Shown one piece after another: positions 36,008 to 45,909 of a DNA stretch of 64,000 nt. Position numbers and translations under genes: made by a program. The stretch's first letter is position 1, and every line of letters begins with the position of its first letter. Source of the stretch: Cryphonectria parasitica EP155 (Eukaryota; Ascomycota; Sordariomycetes; Diaporthales; Cryphonectriaceae); the NCBI RefSeq assembly GCF_011745365.1, contig NW_024468917.1, forward strand, positions 1,736,001 through 1,800,000. Direction: 5' to 3'. The notes under the pieces were generated by a model. It saw only the letters and a program-made list of their open reading frames with translations. It was not told where the DNA came from and ran no database searches.

Positions 36008-38003
36008 TCAAGACCCATCCCCAGCAACCTCGGAGTGTTCCAACCCCTTCTCCTTGTCCCCGCCAAAGGCCCCGCCCTCGGCCCTCTGCTGGAATGTCTG
36101 ACTGGGCTGCCAGTGCTTACTGTTCTTGGCAGCGGTCAGGCCGTGCATGTCGGCGTACAGCTCGTCGACCTGCTCGAGGGATAGGCCCTTGGTCTCGTAG
36201 ATGAAGAAGTAGACGAAGGCGATGCAGAAGAAGCAGCACCCGAACCAGATAAAGAAGATCTTGCTCTGGAGGTTGGCATAGCCAGGGCCGTAGTTGACCA
36301 GGTATGGGGTTGCGTAGGCGATGGCCCAGTTGAGAAGCCACTGAATTGAAAAGTGATTAGTATACAAGAGACCAAAAAAAAAAAAAAAGGGGGGGGGGGC
36401 TTCATCCAAACGTGAAAAGGGGAAAACCTACGTTGGTGGCGGTGGTCATGGCGAGACCTCTAGCACGGTTCTTGAGAGGGAAAATCTCGCCTGTGACAAC
36501 CCAGGCCAAAGGACCCCAGGTCGAGGCGAAGAAGAAGATGTAGATGCACACAAAGGCGATGCCCGCTTTCTGGGCGGCAACGTTGTACACGATGATTTTC
36601 CCGGCCGAGTCCTGGCCTGTGGTCAAGGTGCCCAGCATGGCCACCAGGAACTGGCTGATGCACATGCCTATGGCACCCCAGAAGAGGAGGGGTCGGCGGC
36701 CAAACTTGTCGACGGCGTACAGGCCTGGGATTGTAGAGACGACGTTGATGACTGAGGTGATGACCTGGATGATGAAGCCGTCGCTGATGCCCGAGTTGAT
36801 GAAATATTGCGTACCCTAGAGAGAGATTGTGGAGGTTAGTTTTCTTGACTTTCTCCTTTTTCTTCTTCTTCTCTGTCTTCTCCTCATCCTTCCTTGGACG
36901 AGAGGAGTACTCAGGATCGGGTATAGAGGGCACGAACATAGTAAAAGATAAAGTTGATGCCAGTGAGCTGCTGGAGAGCCTGAAGACCCATGCCCGTAAG
37001 CTGGCGCTTCAGCATGTTGCCCCGGAAGCAGTCGATATAGCTGGCCTTCCCGAGGCTGACCTCATACTCGTGGTTGGCACGAATCTCATCCAGCTCAGCC
37101 TGGATGGCAGGGTGGTCCGCAGGTATGCGGCGGATGCGGCCGAGGGCCTTGGCGGCCTGGTCTTGGCGCCCACGCTTGATGAGGTAACGGGGGGACTCTG
37201 GGAGGATCAGCATGCCGCCGATGAGGATGATGGCCCAGGCGAACTGGACGGCGATGGGGATGCGGTAGGATCCTGTGTCCTGGCGTTTGGCGGTTGCGTT
37301 GTCGACGACGGCGGCAAGGAGGAGGCCAATGGTGATGGCGAACTGGTAAGCACCGACAATCGCACCTCGGATCCATCTGTAGGTTGGGTTTTAGAGTCAG
37401 TAAAGTAATGATTTTCAAGGGTTGAGCCGGAGGCAGAATAAAAAGATCTGGACAAAGCAATGAGGTGTATCTTTTTTTTTCCTTTTTCATAAAAGAAAAG
37501 TGAGAAGACCAAAGAAGAAAATTCATTGAAATCACATACTTAGGAGCCGTCTCGGACTGGTACAGCGGGATGAGAGCAGAAATGAGACCGACACCAAACC
37601 CTGCAAAAAACCGACCTGCCAGGAACAGAGGCAGAGCCACAGCGGCGGTCTGGAAGATGACACCGAGGGTAAAGACAAGCGTGGAGGCGATCAGGGCAAG
37701 CCGACGACCGATCGAGTCAGCCAGGAAGGAAGAGGCCAGCGCGCCGAAAAAGGTACCCGCAGAGAGGATGGAGACGATGGCCGACTGCTGCGAGGGCGAG
37801 ATGCTAGGGTTGCCGTCCGCGTTCTTGTATCCAGTAGAAAAGAGGCGATCAAAGTACGGCATGGCGAGGATGCCGCTGATGGTGCCTGTGTCGTAGCCGA
37901 ACAGCACGCCGCCAAAGGCCACAAAGGACCCAATGGCTATGGCTGGCCATGCCTTGCCAGCCTCTTCTGGCCGGGTGATGGACAGCTTGCGTACACCAGC
38001 CAT
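36008..38003 (-). CDS. MFS hexose transporter, 539 aa, 3 introns
   Basis: Plasma-membrane monosaccharide transporter of the fungal HXT/RGT2-like sugar-porter group. Exons 38003-37540, 37376-36938, 36815-36432 and 36340-36008 are joined. Motifs: FGGVLFGYDTGTISGILAM (helix 1), ADSIGRRLALIAS, LPLFLAGRFFAGFGVG, IPLYQSETAPKWIRGAIV across the first junction, LPESPRYLIKRGR, LQQLTGINFIFYYGTQYF across the second, DKFGRRPLLFWGA, AWVVTGEIFPLKNRARG, and IYETKGLSLEQVDELY. The second intron has an unusual 5' splice site, GTTCGT, but the joined QQLTGINFIFYYGTQYF is exactly the family's sugar-binding helix 7, so I trust it. The ATG at 38003 sits in CAGCCATGGT context reading forward, giving ACCATGG on the gene strand. 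Confidence 0.92.
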
Positions 38004-41000
38004 GGTGGATGGGTGGATGGTTAGTTGGTCGAGTGCCCCAACTTGCCTTGGAAAAAGGTTGTTTGCAGGTGATTTATCAGAGAACGGATCACAAGAGAAC
38101 TAAAAAGTTTCTATTGAGAAGAAACAGGAGGGAGAGGGAGAGAGAACTGGGTAAAGTTTTTGAGGGACCCAAGTTCTACCACGACGAGAAGAGCTCACGG
38201 GTCACAAGAGAAGCAGGCACGGGGAAATGAGGAGGAGGAGGATACCTCGCTTTATGTACTCTTGACGACTTTATTTTTTGGGGGTTGGGACTTAGATCCT
38301 ACCATACTCTTTTTCCCCAACAATGAATCGTCTTGTCTAGCTCTTATGCTCTTCTCATGACAGCATGGTGGATGTGGTTGTATCCCGTGTTCTCGAAAGG
38401 GGAAGCCAAGAGCCAAGTGGAAAGGGCCGAAAAGAATACCTTAGGTAGCTCCATTAAGGTTGTACCCATACTGGGGGGGGGGGAACATGGGGCTGGGACT
38501 CCATGTTTCGAATCTGGGGAAGCCTGCAGGAGTTGGAGAAGATGGGCTAGTCACGAGGATACAGGCTCGCCACTAGTTTGACGGCACCCCCGTTTGCCTG
38601 CTCGTCCGTCCTCTGGGGGTTCGCGTTGGAATTGAACAGAGGGGCAGATGTCTGAATACGCGCTGCCGCCTCTCTGCCCAGGCTGGAAGCACACGGCATC
38701 TCCCCATCAAGAGTGGCTGTGCAGTGATTCGGCGGCTGGGCGCCACGCCCGCCATCCAAATCCACCGTTTGCGGATATTGCAAGCGCACGCTGTCTGGTG
38801 ACCTCTGACAGCGTCATCTCCTCTTGGCTTCATGATGGAATCTCAACTTCATCCATGTTTCTCATTTACTCTGAATTACAGTAATACTTGAGGCAGTATT
38901 AATTCCCTCACTGGGTGTTATATAAGCAACTAGCCCGGATCCTCAGACTTCAAACCACTCTCGAGAGCAATAGTCCTTAAACTACCCAGTTTTGTTTTCT
39001 TCTTTTCTTCTCCAAGTTCATTGGAGAGAATTCTGGGGAGACATGTGTGGGGAATGCTACGACCCCAGACGGGGTCTGCTACACCTCCGCTCTAAAAGTC
39101 CTGTAGTGGCATGGTAGTTTTTGGGGGGGGGGTAGGGGAGATTGTACCATCTCGACCAGGGTAAAAAACCTTAATACAATACTCGTCAGATCTAAGGTTA
39201 ACATTGAGTTGAGGCTACTAAGCCTGCGTGTGCGCGCCGGGATTCGACCTTGGATTGAGCAGGCGTCATAACTCTCGCCAAAACGGCCGGTCGCATACCG
39301 GTGTTTGCCGCGAGTCACCGACCACGCCAAGGCGAAGAAATCTCCACCATGGCCTGTGATTTCTACGCGCGCTACTGTAACCTGATGGTGATGATAGATT
39401 TGGATCTACAAACTATAGTAGCAGCATCAGTACTATGAGCTAAGTGGTAGCTCAGAGACTGATCGTCAGATCAACTGGGCACACACTTGCTACAAGCAGA
39501 AGTGTGACTTGTACAAGTAATCCAGTACTGTTAACAGCTGCTGGTGTACTGACTTTAGCAAATCATCAAGACTTCCATAGTCATACTATTCTCCCACGTA
39601 CAAGGAACAATAATTTCCCTTTCTCTGAAAATCTTCTACATCAATCCACACAAGGAGTCTTCTACATCTTCTATCACCAGTGTTTCTCCGAAGGAAAGTG
39701 CAGCTGTCCCGCCCAACTACTATGTTACACAGCAAGTTCAGAAACCTTTCGAGTTCCCCACAGGCGCCAGAATGGTGGGGGGTCTGGGGTCTGGGGTGGC
39801 AGCTCCACAGCAGTTGGGGTCACGCCAGGGTCAGCTCCAGGCGCTTCTTTTGAAGCCACAGCTCCAATGTTGCACAGCTCCAGTGTTGAAAACTACTCGG
39901 TACCTTAGGATGCCTGAAGGCTAGGCCAACCAAAGGCAATAAATAATTGATACACTCAGATGAGTTTGATACCTTGTGCAGAATCCACCGACATGCCACC
40001 GATCTTGAGTATTTAGTTCAACTAGCCACTTGCAGCCACTGCAGAGTCTAGGCACCTTACATGCAGCTCAACATGCAGCTCAACAAATCTAACGGAGTAT
40101 CCCTCGCTCACATTAGGAGCACGCTGAGTAGAACAGATTTTTTGTTGCTTTGAAAGTGTCTCTTAGACATAGCTAATACCCAATACAAGCCTAATTTAGT
40201 CAGCAAACCATGCGTTATGTGAAGGGACATTGAATACTTTACATGGCTGTATGGGTGTATTGCTATGACGGTTTGTCTATGTTACCAAAGAATGGCTACA
40301 TCCTTTTTGTGCAGACACAGCAACAGGTTTATTGCCAGATTGAAATGGGATCCAACGTCCAGCACAACTTCAAAAGATCTTTGTGATTAATGATGTTGAT
40401 GATGTTGGACAGAAAATTTTTTGATCAAGACTCGCTCCGAGTAAATCCTCTTGTACGCATTGTAGCTTGGCAATTGCTTCTCCTAGTGCCTTGCCCACAC
40501 AATTTGTCCCTCTCAATAATGGCTGTTGTACCTGGGACCTAAGCTGTATGTGTGCAGTTAAAAAAGGCTCATGCTTCATACAACGGGAAAGACGGCACCT
40601 ACCCAAAAACTCGATCAATACTAATGATAGACACTGCCCCCGGAACTAGTGTTGAACTTTTGCTTGTTTGAACTTCCAGATCAGGCATCCTCAACATAGG
40701 AGCTTCTTTGATTCAAGGTTCTTCTATTCAGATCGACTGGGGATTGCGAGCCCTTTGTACCAGGCGGGTCATTCCATGGGTGAACTACAAAAGTACTTGT
40801 TGGCATTGACACAACTGTCTTTCTCTTTAGTATGATTGAACCAGAAATGGACCTGTCATGGTCCCAAATATTTAATACTGGCAAATTCACTTCAATTTAG
40901 AGTTACGAGTACCACTACATCACTGGAAAGCATCACAGAGTCACATATACACACATAGTCACCCACAAATCCACAACGAAGGCACGAGGCCATAGATTTA

Positions 41001-41115
41001 TAGTTTCGGAGTCGCAATATCTCGAACTCTCAGGTCCTCCAGAAAAACAGAGTCGTAACACATTCCAGCATCCACCTCAAGCATTTTCATTTCTACCCAG
41101 GCGACAACACCCACA
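38004..41115. other. 3.1 kb intergenic region with an apparently orphan promoter
   Basis: No gene supported. A G run lies at about 38469-38479 and another at about 39121-39131. At 38918-38926 there is a TATA box (TTATATAAG) followed by a C/T-rich stretch and an ATG at 39042 in a GAGACATGTG context, but the frame ends after 24 codons. An 8-base-plus direct duplication (ACATGCAGCTCA twice) lies near 40060-40083. The last 200 bases before 41116 are the likely promoter of the hypothetical gene. Confidence 0.45.
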
Positions 41116-42360
41116 ATGTGCATCGAGATCCGGAACCGCCACCGCTGTCCCAGCAAGGATGCGTACCCCAAAAAGAACGTCTTTGTGGATCATACTACTG
41201 AGTATGTGGTCTTATGCAGTAGCCCTATTCCATGCAACAGGGCGGGTGTGTTCCGTCACACAATGACCTATGACACTGGTGTCATGTGCAGGCAGTGTCG
41301 TCCTGATGGGTACTTTGCTAGCATACTCAAGAACACCCCCATCCGTTCAGACCATGATGAACCTAGCAGCGTCGATATCTACAAGCAGAATATCCAAAAC
41401 TATGCAGACTATCTCCTGGCGCTGGGCGGCCTAATCATGCATGATCACTTGCCCAAGGATACAATTATCGACGGAGAAAAGCTCTACCCTGTCTCATCCA
41501 GAGCCGCCACGGCCTACCTTGAAACAACCTGCGTCGGATGCAAAGCCCGTGGATCGAATGATTGCTGCGTGTTTAACCGGACCCGATCGAGCCACAACAT
41601 CGCAAAAGTGCTCCGAAGCGTCTTGGCGGCCAAGGCTGAGCGAAGCCTGGCCAAGCATTATACCGAAGCAGAGATCACGCAAGCCCAGCAAAGCAGCGTG
41701 GAGCTGATCCATGCAACTAACAGCGGCCAACTACAAGCTATGTCCCTCGGCACACACCCGGCTCACGATTGGAAGCTGGCCGGAGAAGCCATGGAGGGGT
41801 TCTATGTGCCAGTGACCTGTTACTACGCATTCATCGATTACAAACCCGAAGGAGATGAGAAGAATTACCCTGAGCTGAGGACGGCCAAGGAGACCGCATA
41901 CTGGCTCATGGGTTCCATCATTGCCCACGACAATGGCTTTTGGTGGTCGTCGTACGATCATGTTGCGACCCGCTCCATGTCGAAGCTTTTCCTCGGTGAG
42001 GACTCGCTCTATGCGAGCAAGTACGGTCGCCTGACCGTAGCCAACCCAGAGACCATCATCACTGCCCCCTCTACGATTCCTCAGAATCAGACGCACTGGC
42101 CCGGCTTGATGGCGACCATCGAGGCATATGCGAAATCCGACCGTCTGTTTTGTCGGGGAACGGGCAAAGCCAGTCCGTCCACAATCTTGATGAACCAGTT
42201 CGCTGTTGTTCTGGCCAGTGTGCAGGAACCCTACCCTGCTAACCTGAAGGACGTGCGCTCTGATTGGATCGTCCCGAAGCCCAAGGAGGAGAAAAAGCCG
42301 TCGTCGAGCTCATCAACTGGAGTGAGGAAGTTGGTCAGAGGCGTCTTTGGTCGTTCCTAG
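41116..42360 (+). CDS. Hypothetical protein with paired CxxC motifs, 414 aa
   Basis: A single intronless frame with ATG in CACAATGTG context. The N-terminal half has ten cysteines at residues 2, 11, 34, 40, 58, 61, 139, 142, 150 and 151. Two CxxC pairs (CRQC at 58-61, CVGC at 139-142) and flanking His residues suggest a zinc-binding module. A middle region, WLMGSIIAHDNGFWWSSYDH, is aromatic-rich but not membrane-like. The C-terminus is Lys/Ser-rich and basic. There is no signal peptide, so it is probably intracellular. I do not recognise the family; it may be a lineage-specific fungal protein. Codon use is strongly coding-like across the full length, which makes chance very unlikely. Confidence 0.72.
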   Translation: MCIEIRNRHRCPSKDAYPKKNVFVDHTTEYVVLCSSPIPCNRAGVFRHTMTYDTGVMCRQCRPDGYFASILKNTPIRSDHDEPSSVDIYKQNIQNYADYLLALGGLIMHDHLPKDTIIDGEKLYPVSSRAATAYLETTCVGCKARGSNDCCVFNRTRSSHNIAKVLRSVLAAKAERSLAKHYTEAEITQAQQSSVELIHATNSGQLQAMSLGTHPAHDWKLAGEAMEGFYVPVTCYYAFIDYKPEGDEKNYPELRTAKETAYWLMGSIIAHDNGFWWSSYDHVATRSMSKLFLGEDSLYASKYGRLTVANPETIITAPSTIPQNQTHWPGLMATIEAYAKSDRLFCRGTGKASPSTILMNQFAVVLASVQEPYPANLKDVRSDWIVPKPKEEKKPSSSSSTGVRKLVRGVFGRS

Positions 42361-42998
42361 ATTCCGGCTAAGATGTAGCACGTCAATTCATTTACGTTAT
42401 TTTTACTCCTGCGCTCAGCCGGTGAGAGTGGTATGAGCTGGTTTCCCACACCGAGGAGCCAAGGCTTACCGTGTGAGACTCAAAGCTGGGCTTTAAACTA
42501 AATCGTTTGCTTTGTCCTTATCAATATAGTTATTGTGTATTCTGTAAATCAAATTCGTGATGATCTATCCATGCTATCTAGACACGAGGGAGAGATTTTG
42601 CACCGACTAGGGATATTCCCCAAAGGGAGGAGATGGGTCGTTTAAGCCTAGTCAGCCTTCAACTGAAGCCAAGGAAATACCAAATTGCACGTCATGATGG
42701 TTTAAATAGAAGATTTCATTTTCTTGACACTGTCTCAAGGGAGTGGATCATTTGCCAAAAGACGAAATCTATTGGCAGATATTACACATCTGAACAGCTA
42801 CTGCCTCCATTTTCTATACACATCGTTTCTCTGTCTCTCCCCCCTTTCATGTCCATCGCACTGCTGGTATGTACAGGGATATATACAGACCGACCAAGTT
42901 CAACAGCCCAATGTTTATTCCACCATGAGATACTCATCCGAGGATGAATACCTGTTGTTGTCGATGATGATGTTGTTGTTGTTGTTGTTGTTGCTGAT
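42361..42998. other. Convergent intergenic region
   Basis: 3' regions of the two flanking genes. No gene was seen. A TTG repeat lies at the right end. Confidence 0.6.
42971..42993 (+). repeat. (TTG)n microsatellite next to the Egh16-like stop codon
   Basis: About 7-8 TTG units beginning 6 bases downstream of the stop of the leftward gene (CAA repeats in that gene's 3' untranslated region). Confidence 0.92.
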
Positions 42999-43799
42999 TT
43001 ATGCGGAGAAGCGGGCCATGCGGCGAGCGGTGGCAGCGCCGGCGGGGGCGGGAGCAGTAGCGTTTCCGCCGGTCATCTGGACGGGGACGCAGCCGCCAAA
43101 GGGGCCAGCGTTGCTGGGGTTGACCAGCTTGACGATGCAGGTGTTGGCCTGGCCGGCGATGGTTCCCGTGCAGGAGGTGCCAGCGGGCATGTTGACCTTG
43201 AAGGGGTAGTCCTCGTTGATGTTGGTGGCACGCTTCATGATGCCGACAGCCTGGAGGGCGCGGGCCCAGAAGCGCTTCTCGGTCTTCTTGATGTTGCCGT
43301 TGGTGCCGGGGACCTGAGTCTCGACCTCCATCTCCGTCCAGGTTGTGCCAGTGCCATCAGCGTTGACCATGGCCTTGTAGGGGCCGGCACCGTCCGAGGT
43401 GACAATGTGGAGAGTGCCAGAGACGGAGCCGCCGGGGCTGACCTGAGGAAGAGTAGAGCCAGAGAGGGCCATGGCAGACTGGGTGCCGGCCTCGATGTCG
43501 TTGGTTCCTTGCTGCAAGCGGCTGTCAGTGATGCATTTCTCGGTGAAACCACTACAAACTTGGGATCATATGGTGCTACTCACGCCCTCGGTCTTGCCGC
43601 AGGCATCCGCTGCGTCACCCTTGAACACAGTGGTGTCGGGCTCAGTGACCTTGTTCTTGCCGGCGCCGGGAATGACACCGCCCTGGATACCGAGGGCAGT
43701 TCCGTTGCCGCCAGCATCGCCAGTAGCGACGGCGATCTTGCCGTGAGCGGCAACGAGAGGAGAAGCTGCGAGAGCGAGGATGAAGAGCTTGGAGAACAT
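42999..43799 (-). CDS. Egh16-like secreted protein (Gas1/Mas1 family), 242 aa, 1 intron
   Basis: Exons 43799-43584 and 43511-42999 are joined in phase 0. The signal peptide MFSKLFILALAASPLVAA is followed immediately by HGKIAVATGDAGGNGTALG. The remainder has the Egh16-type pattern: VFKGDAADACGKTEG, GTNDIEAGTQSAMALSG, LPQVSPGGSVSGTLHIVTSDG, RALQAVGIMKR, DYPFKVNMPAGTSCTG, and CIVKLVNPSNAGPFGGCVPVQM. Members (Magnaporthe GAS1/GAS2, Metarhizium Mas1, Blumeria gEgh16) are secreted and often expressed in appressoria during host-surface penetration; a direct biochemical role is not settled. If the signal peptide is cut after AA, His is the first mature residue. The leader upstream (43800-44030) is pyrimidine-rich in the gene's sense. 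The family assignment is from remembered pattern, not a search. Confidence 0.78.
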
Positions 43800-45480
43800 T
43801 TTGAATGTTGTTGGGGGGGGTGGAGAAGTGGTGGTGGTGGTGGTGAGGAGTAGTAGTGAGATGGGAAAGAATTAAGAATAATGGTCAGGTCACGAGTCAA
43901 TCGCGAGCTGTTCTGCGAACCAGGCAGGAAAGTAGAAAAGGAGATTGGAAAGAGACTGGAAACTGATGCTGCTGCTGTTGATGATGATGGAAAGAGAAAA
44001 TAGTCCACTGAGGGAGGAAAGACTGACTGTTTTATAGATGTCCAACGTACGTGTCTTTCCTTGCTGGATCGTGAGCGCATGGGTTCATCCTTCGTAGGAC
44101 GAAACCATATTCGGTGCGTAACAGCCCAGAAGCACGGTCGTCACAGCGCAGCCCAGATGTCAATACGACTCGACCGGTGATGTCTTTTGGTCCAGACAAG
44201 TTTGAGGCCGCTGGAACGTCTCGCAGAGTCGACTTAGTGATCAGACGGGCTTGGCAACAAAGGTCCATTTGGGAAGAAGCGCCACGTTGAGGTCAAAGCC
44301 TGTCATTTGACCTGACAGCTGCCCAGTGATGTGCGACGGAGCACAGCCTGGTAGGATTAATTGCAAGGCTGGCATAGTATTGAGGCAGGTCGTCCGAGGC
44401 AGTGCAGTGTATTACAAAATGGGATGTCACACTATGACTTCGTCCGTTCTCGCCCCTCGCTGTGAATTTCCGCTATGGGCACCGCGATTGGGCCAGGGGT
44501 ACACGTGCATGTTTCGGCAGATCCGAGCGTTTCCTCACCACGCTGCTGCGCGATTCGCTCGTCAATACTAAAATCCTGGATCTAATGTTTTAAGCTTTGC
44601 ACGATGCTTAACTCTAAGCGGTTTCGAAAATCTTCGGGCGAAACTTCCGGACTCCATAGACAGGTTGCCACCTCACTCTCCCGACTGGTTCATCGGACTG
44701 CTCCACCAGCACCGACCACATCTGCCGGGTCCGATTCCTCTCACGTTCGGAGGGGGAAAAAAGTAAAGAAAATAAGAAAAGGAATTTCTTTTGAGGTTCA
44801 CCAAGTCATAAAGCGTTGGGGGACTTGACTCTAAGGGGGGCGCCTTCGAGGCATTCTCATTTGGTCATTTTGCGCACATTTTAACACCTGAGCAGTAAGC
44901 TAGCATATGGAAAACTTAAGAATTGAGCAAAGAGTTCAAATAGATTAAATTAAAGAATATGAAAGCAAATAAACACTTTAAGAAATCTAAACTATGGATA
45001 AAGCTCTTCATTACAAAATAAAATAATCTATACTGTTGCCCAAGGGCCAAACTCTAACTCTTCAATGTTCTTTCACGAAAAATAAGCTTAATGCTTTAAG
45101 TTGCAGATGTTTAGTCCCTAACTCGTTAGGTTTCTAACCGATAAAAAATGTTTTTAACTCCGCTCTCCTCCAGTATTTCTTCTCCCGTTTTCTTAGTATT
45201 GAAAGCATCAAGGAAGCTTTTAATTTGCTTCCAAATCTTATCCTCGACTCTCCCGTCGACTTGGATGTACAAAGACATAGCGTATCGAGTGTTCTCTCCT
45301 GCACCCAAGCGCAACCAGTTTCTCTACCAAGTCATCCCACAGCTCGTTCATAGCCGGATGTTGCGCACAGCTCACAATCTAACTTGTTCAAATTCAGTGC
45401 ACTGCTTGGTTGACTACACTATTCAGACCAACTGAATTAATCTGAACCAACCAGATGTGGAAACTGGCCTTCATTTCATC
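43800..45480. other. Promoter of the Egh16-like gene grading into AT-rich DNA
   Basis: The first 250 bases are the leader and promoter of the leftward gene. From about 44850 the base composition shifts clearly to A+T (long A/T stretches to about 45170). Short frames at 44604-44828 (+) and 45126-45314 (-) lack motifs and are not called genes. Confidence 0.5.
45275..45359 (-). repeat. Copy A of a diverged inverted repeat (partner at 50.2 kb)
   Basis: On the minus strand, 45359-45329 matches 50208-50238 of the plus strand over 31 bases with one mismatch (a T where the other copy has C). Weaker similarity (GAGAAA.TGG, GGAGAGA.CAC at the same spacing) continues for about 50 more bases. Copies A and B point away from each other. 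Confidence 0.7.
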
Positions 45481-45483
45481 TAG

Positions 45484-45909
45484 ATAAACTATCGCCGGTG
45501 GAATTCCGCTTTTCGGTCGCGGAGTGGCGGATCAGCAGCGACTTTTCCCCCTCACAAGTGGCCGGGGAACTTCAAGTTCAAGCCGCAAGCACCAGAGCCC
45601 AATATTCAGCCAAAGTCAGAGTCTAATTCTTCAAAACCCACCGTCTTCCGTTTTGACGATATCATCAACCCTCTGTCATCGCAAGTTGCGCGCGGGTCTC
45701 AGCCCGTTCCTCCCGGCGACGAGATATACCAGGTGCTAGAAAAGCTCTCCACCTGTGTGCCAGGGGAAACTTGGCTGTCCGATGAGTTCGAGGACGGTCA
45801 AGTTGCGGCCTCTGGGGATCTTGGCTGCCCGGAGCAGGGTCTCACTCACGGCAGTGGCGGGAAGTCGAAGTTATTCTTCGGGCGATCCTTGGAGAATCCG
45901 AGACCCTGA
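45484..45909 (+). pseudogene. Stranded 3' coding fragment, about 141 codons, no start
   Basis: Between an in-frame TAG at 45481 and TGA at 45907 there is a GC-rich, clearly coding-like frame inside an AT-rich tract. It has PPHKWPGNFKFKP, then a Ser/Pro-rich linker, then TVFRFDDIINPLSS, GDEIYQVLEKLSTCVPGETW, and LSDEFEDGQVAASGD. There is no ATG in this frame near its start and no usable upstream exon was found, so it looks like the C-terminal remnant of a gene whose 5' part was lost or mutated. The family is not recognised. It could instead be the last exon of a real gene whose earlier exons I cannot see. Confidence 0.4.
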
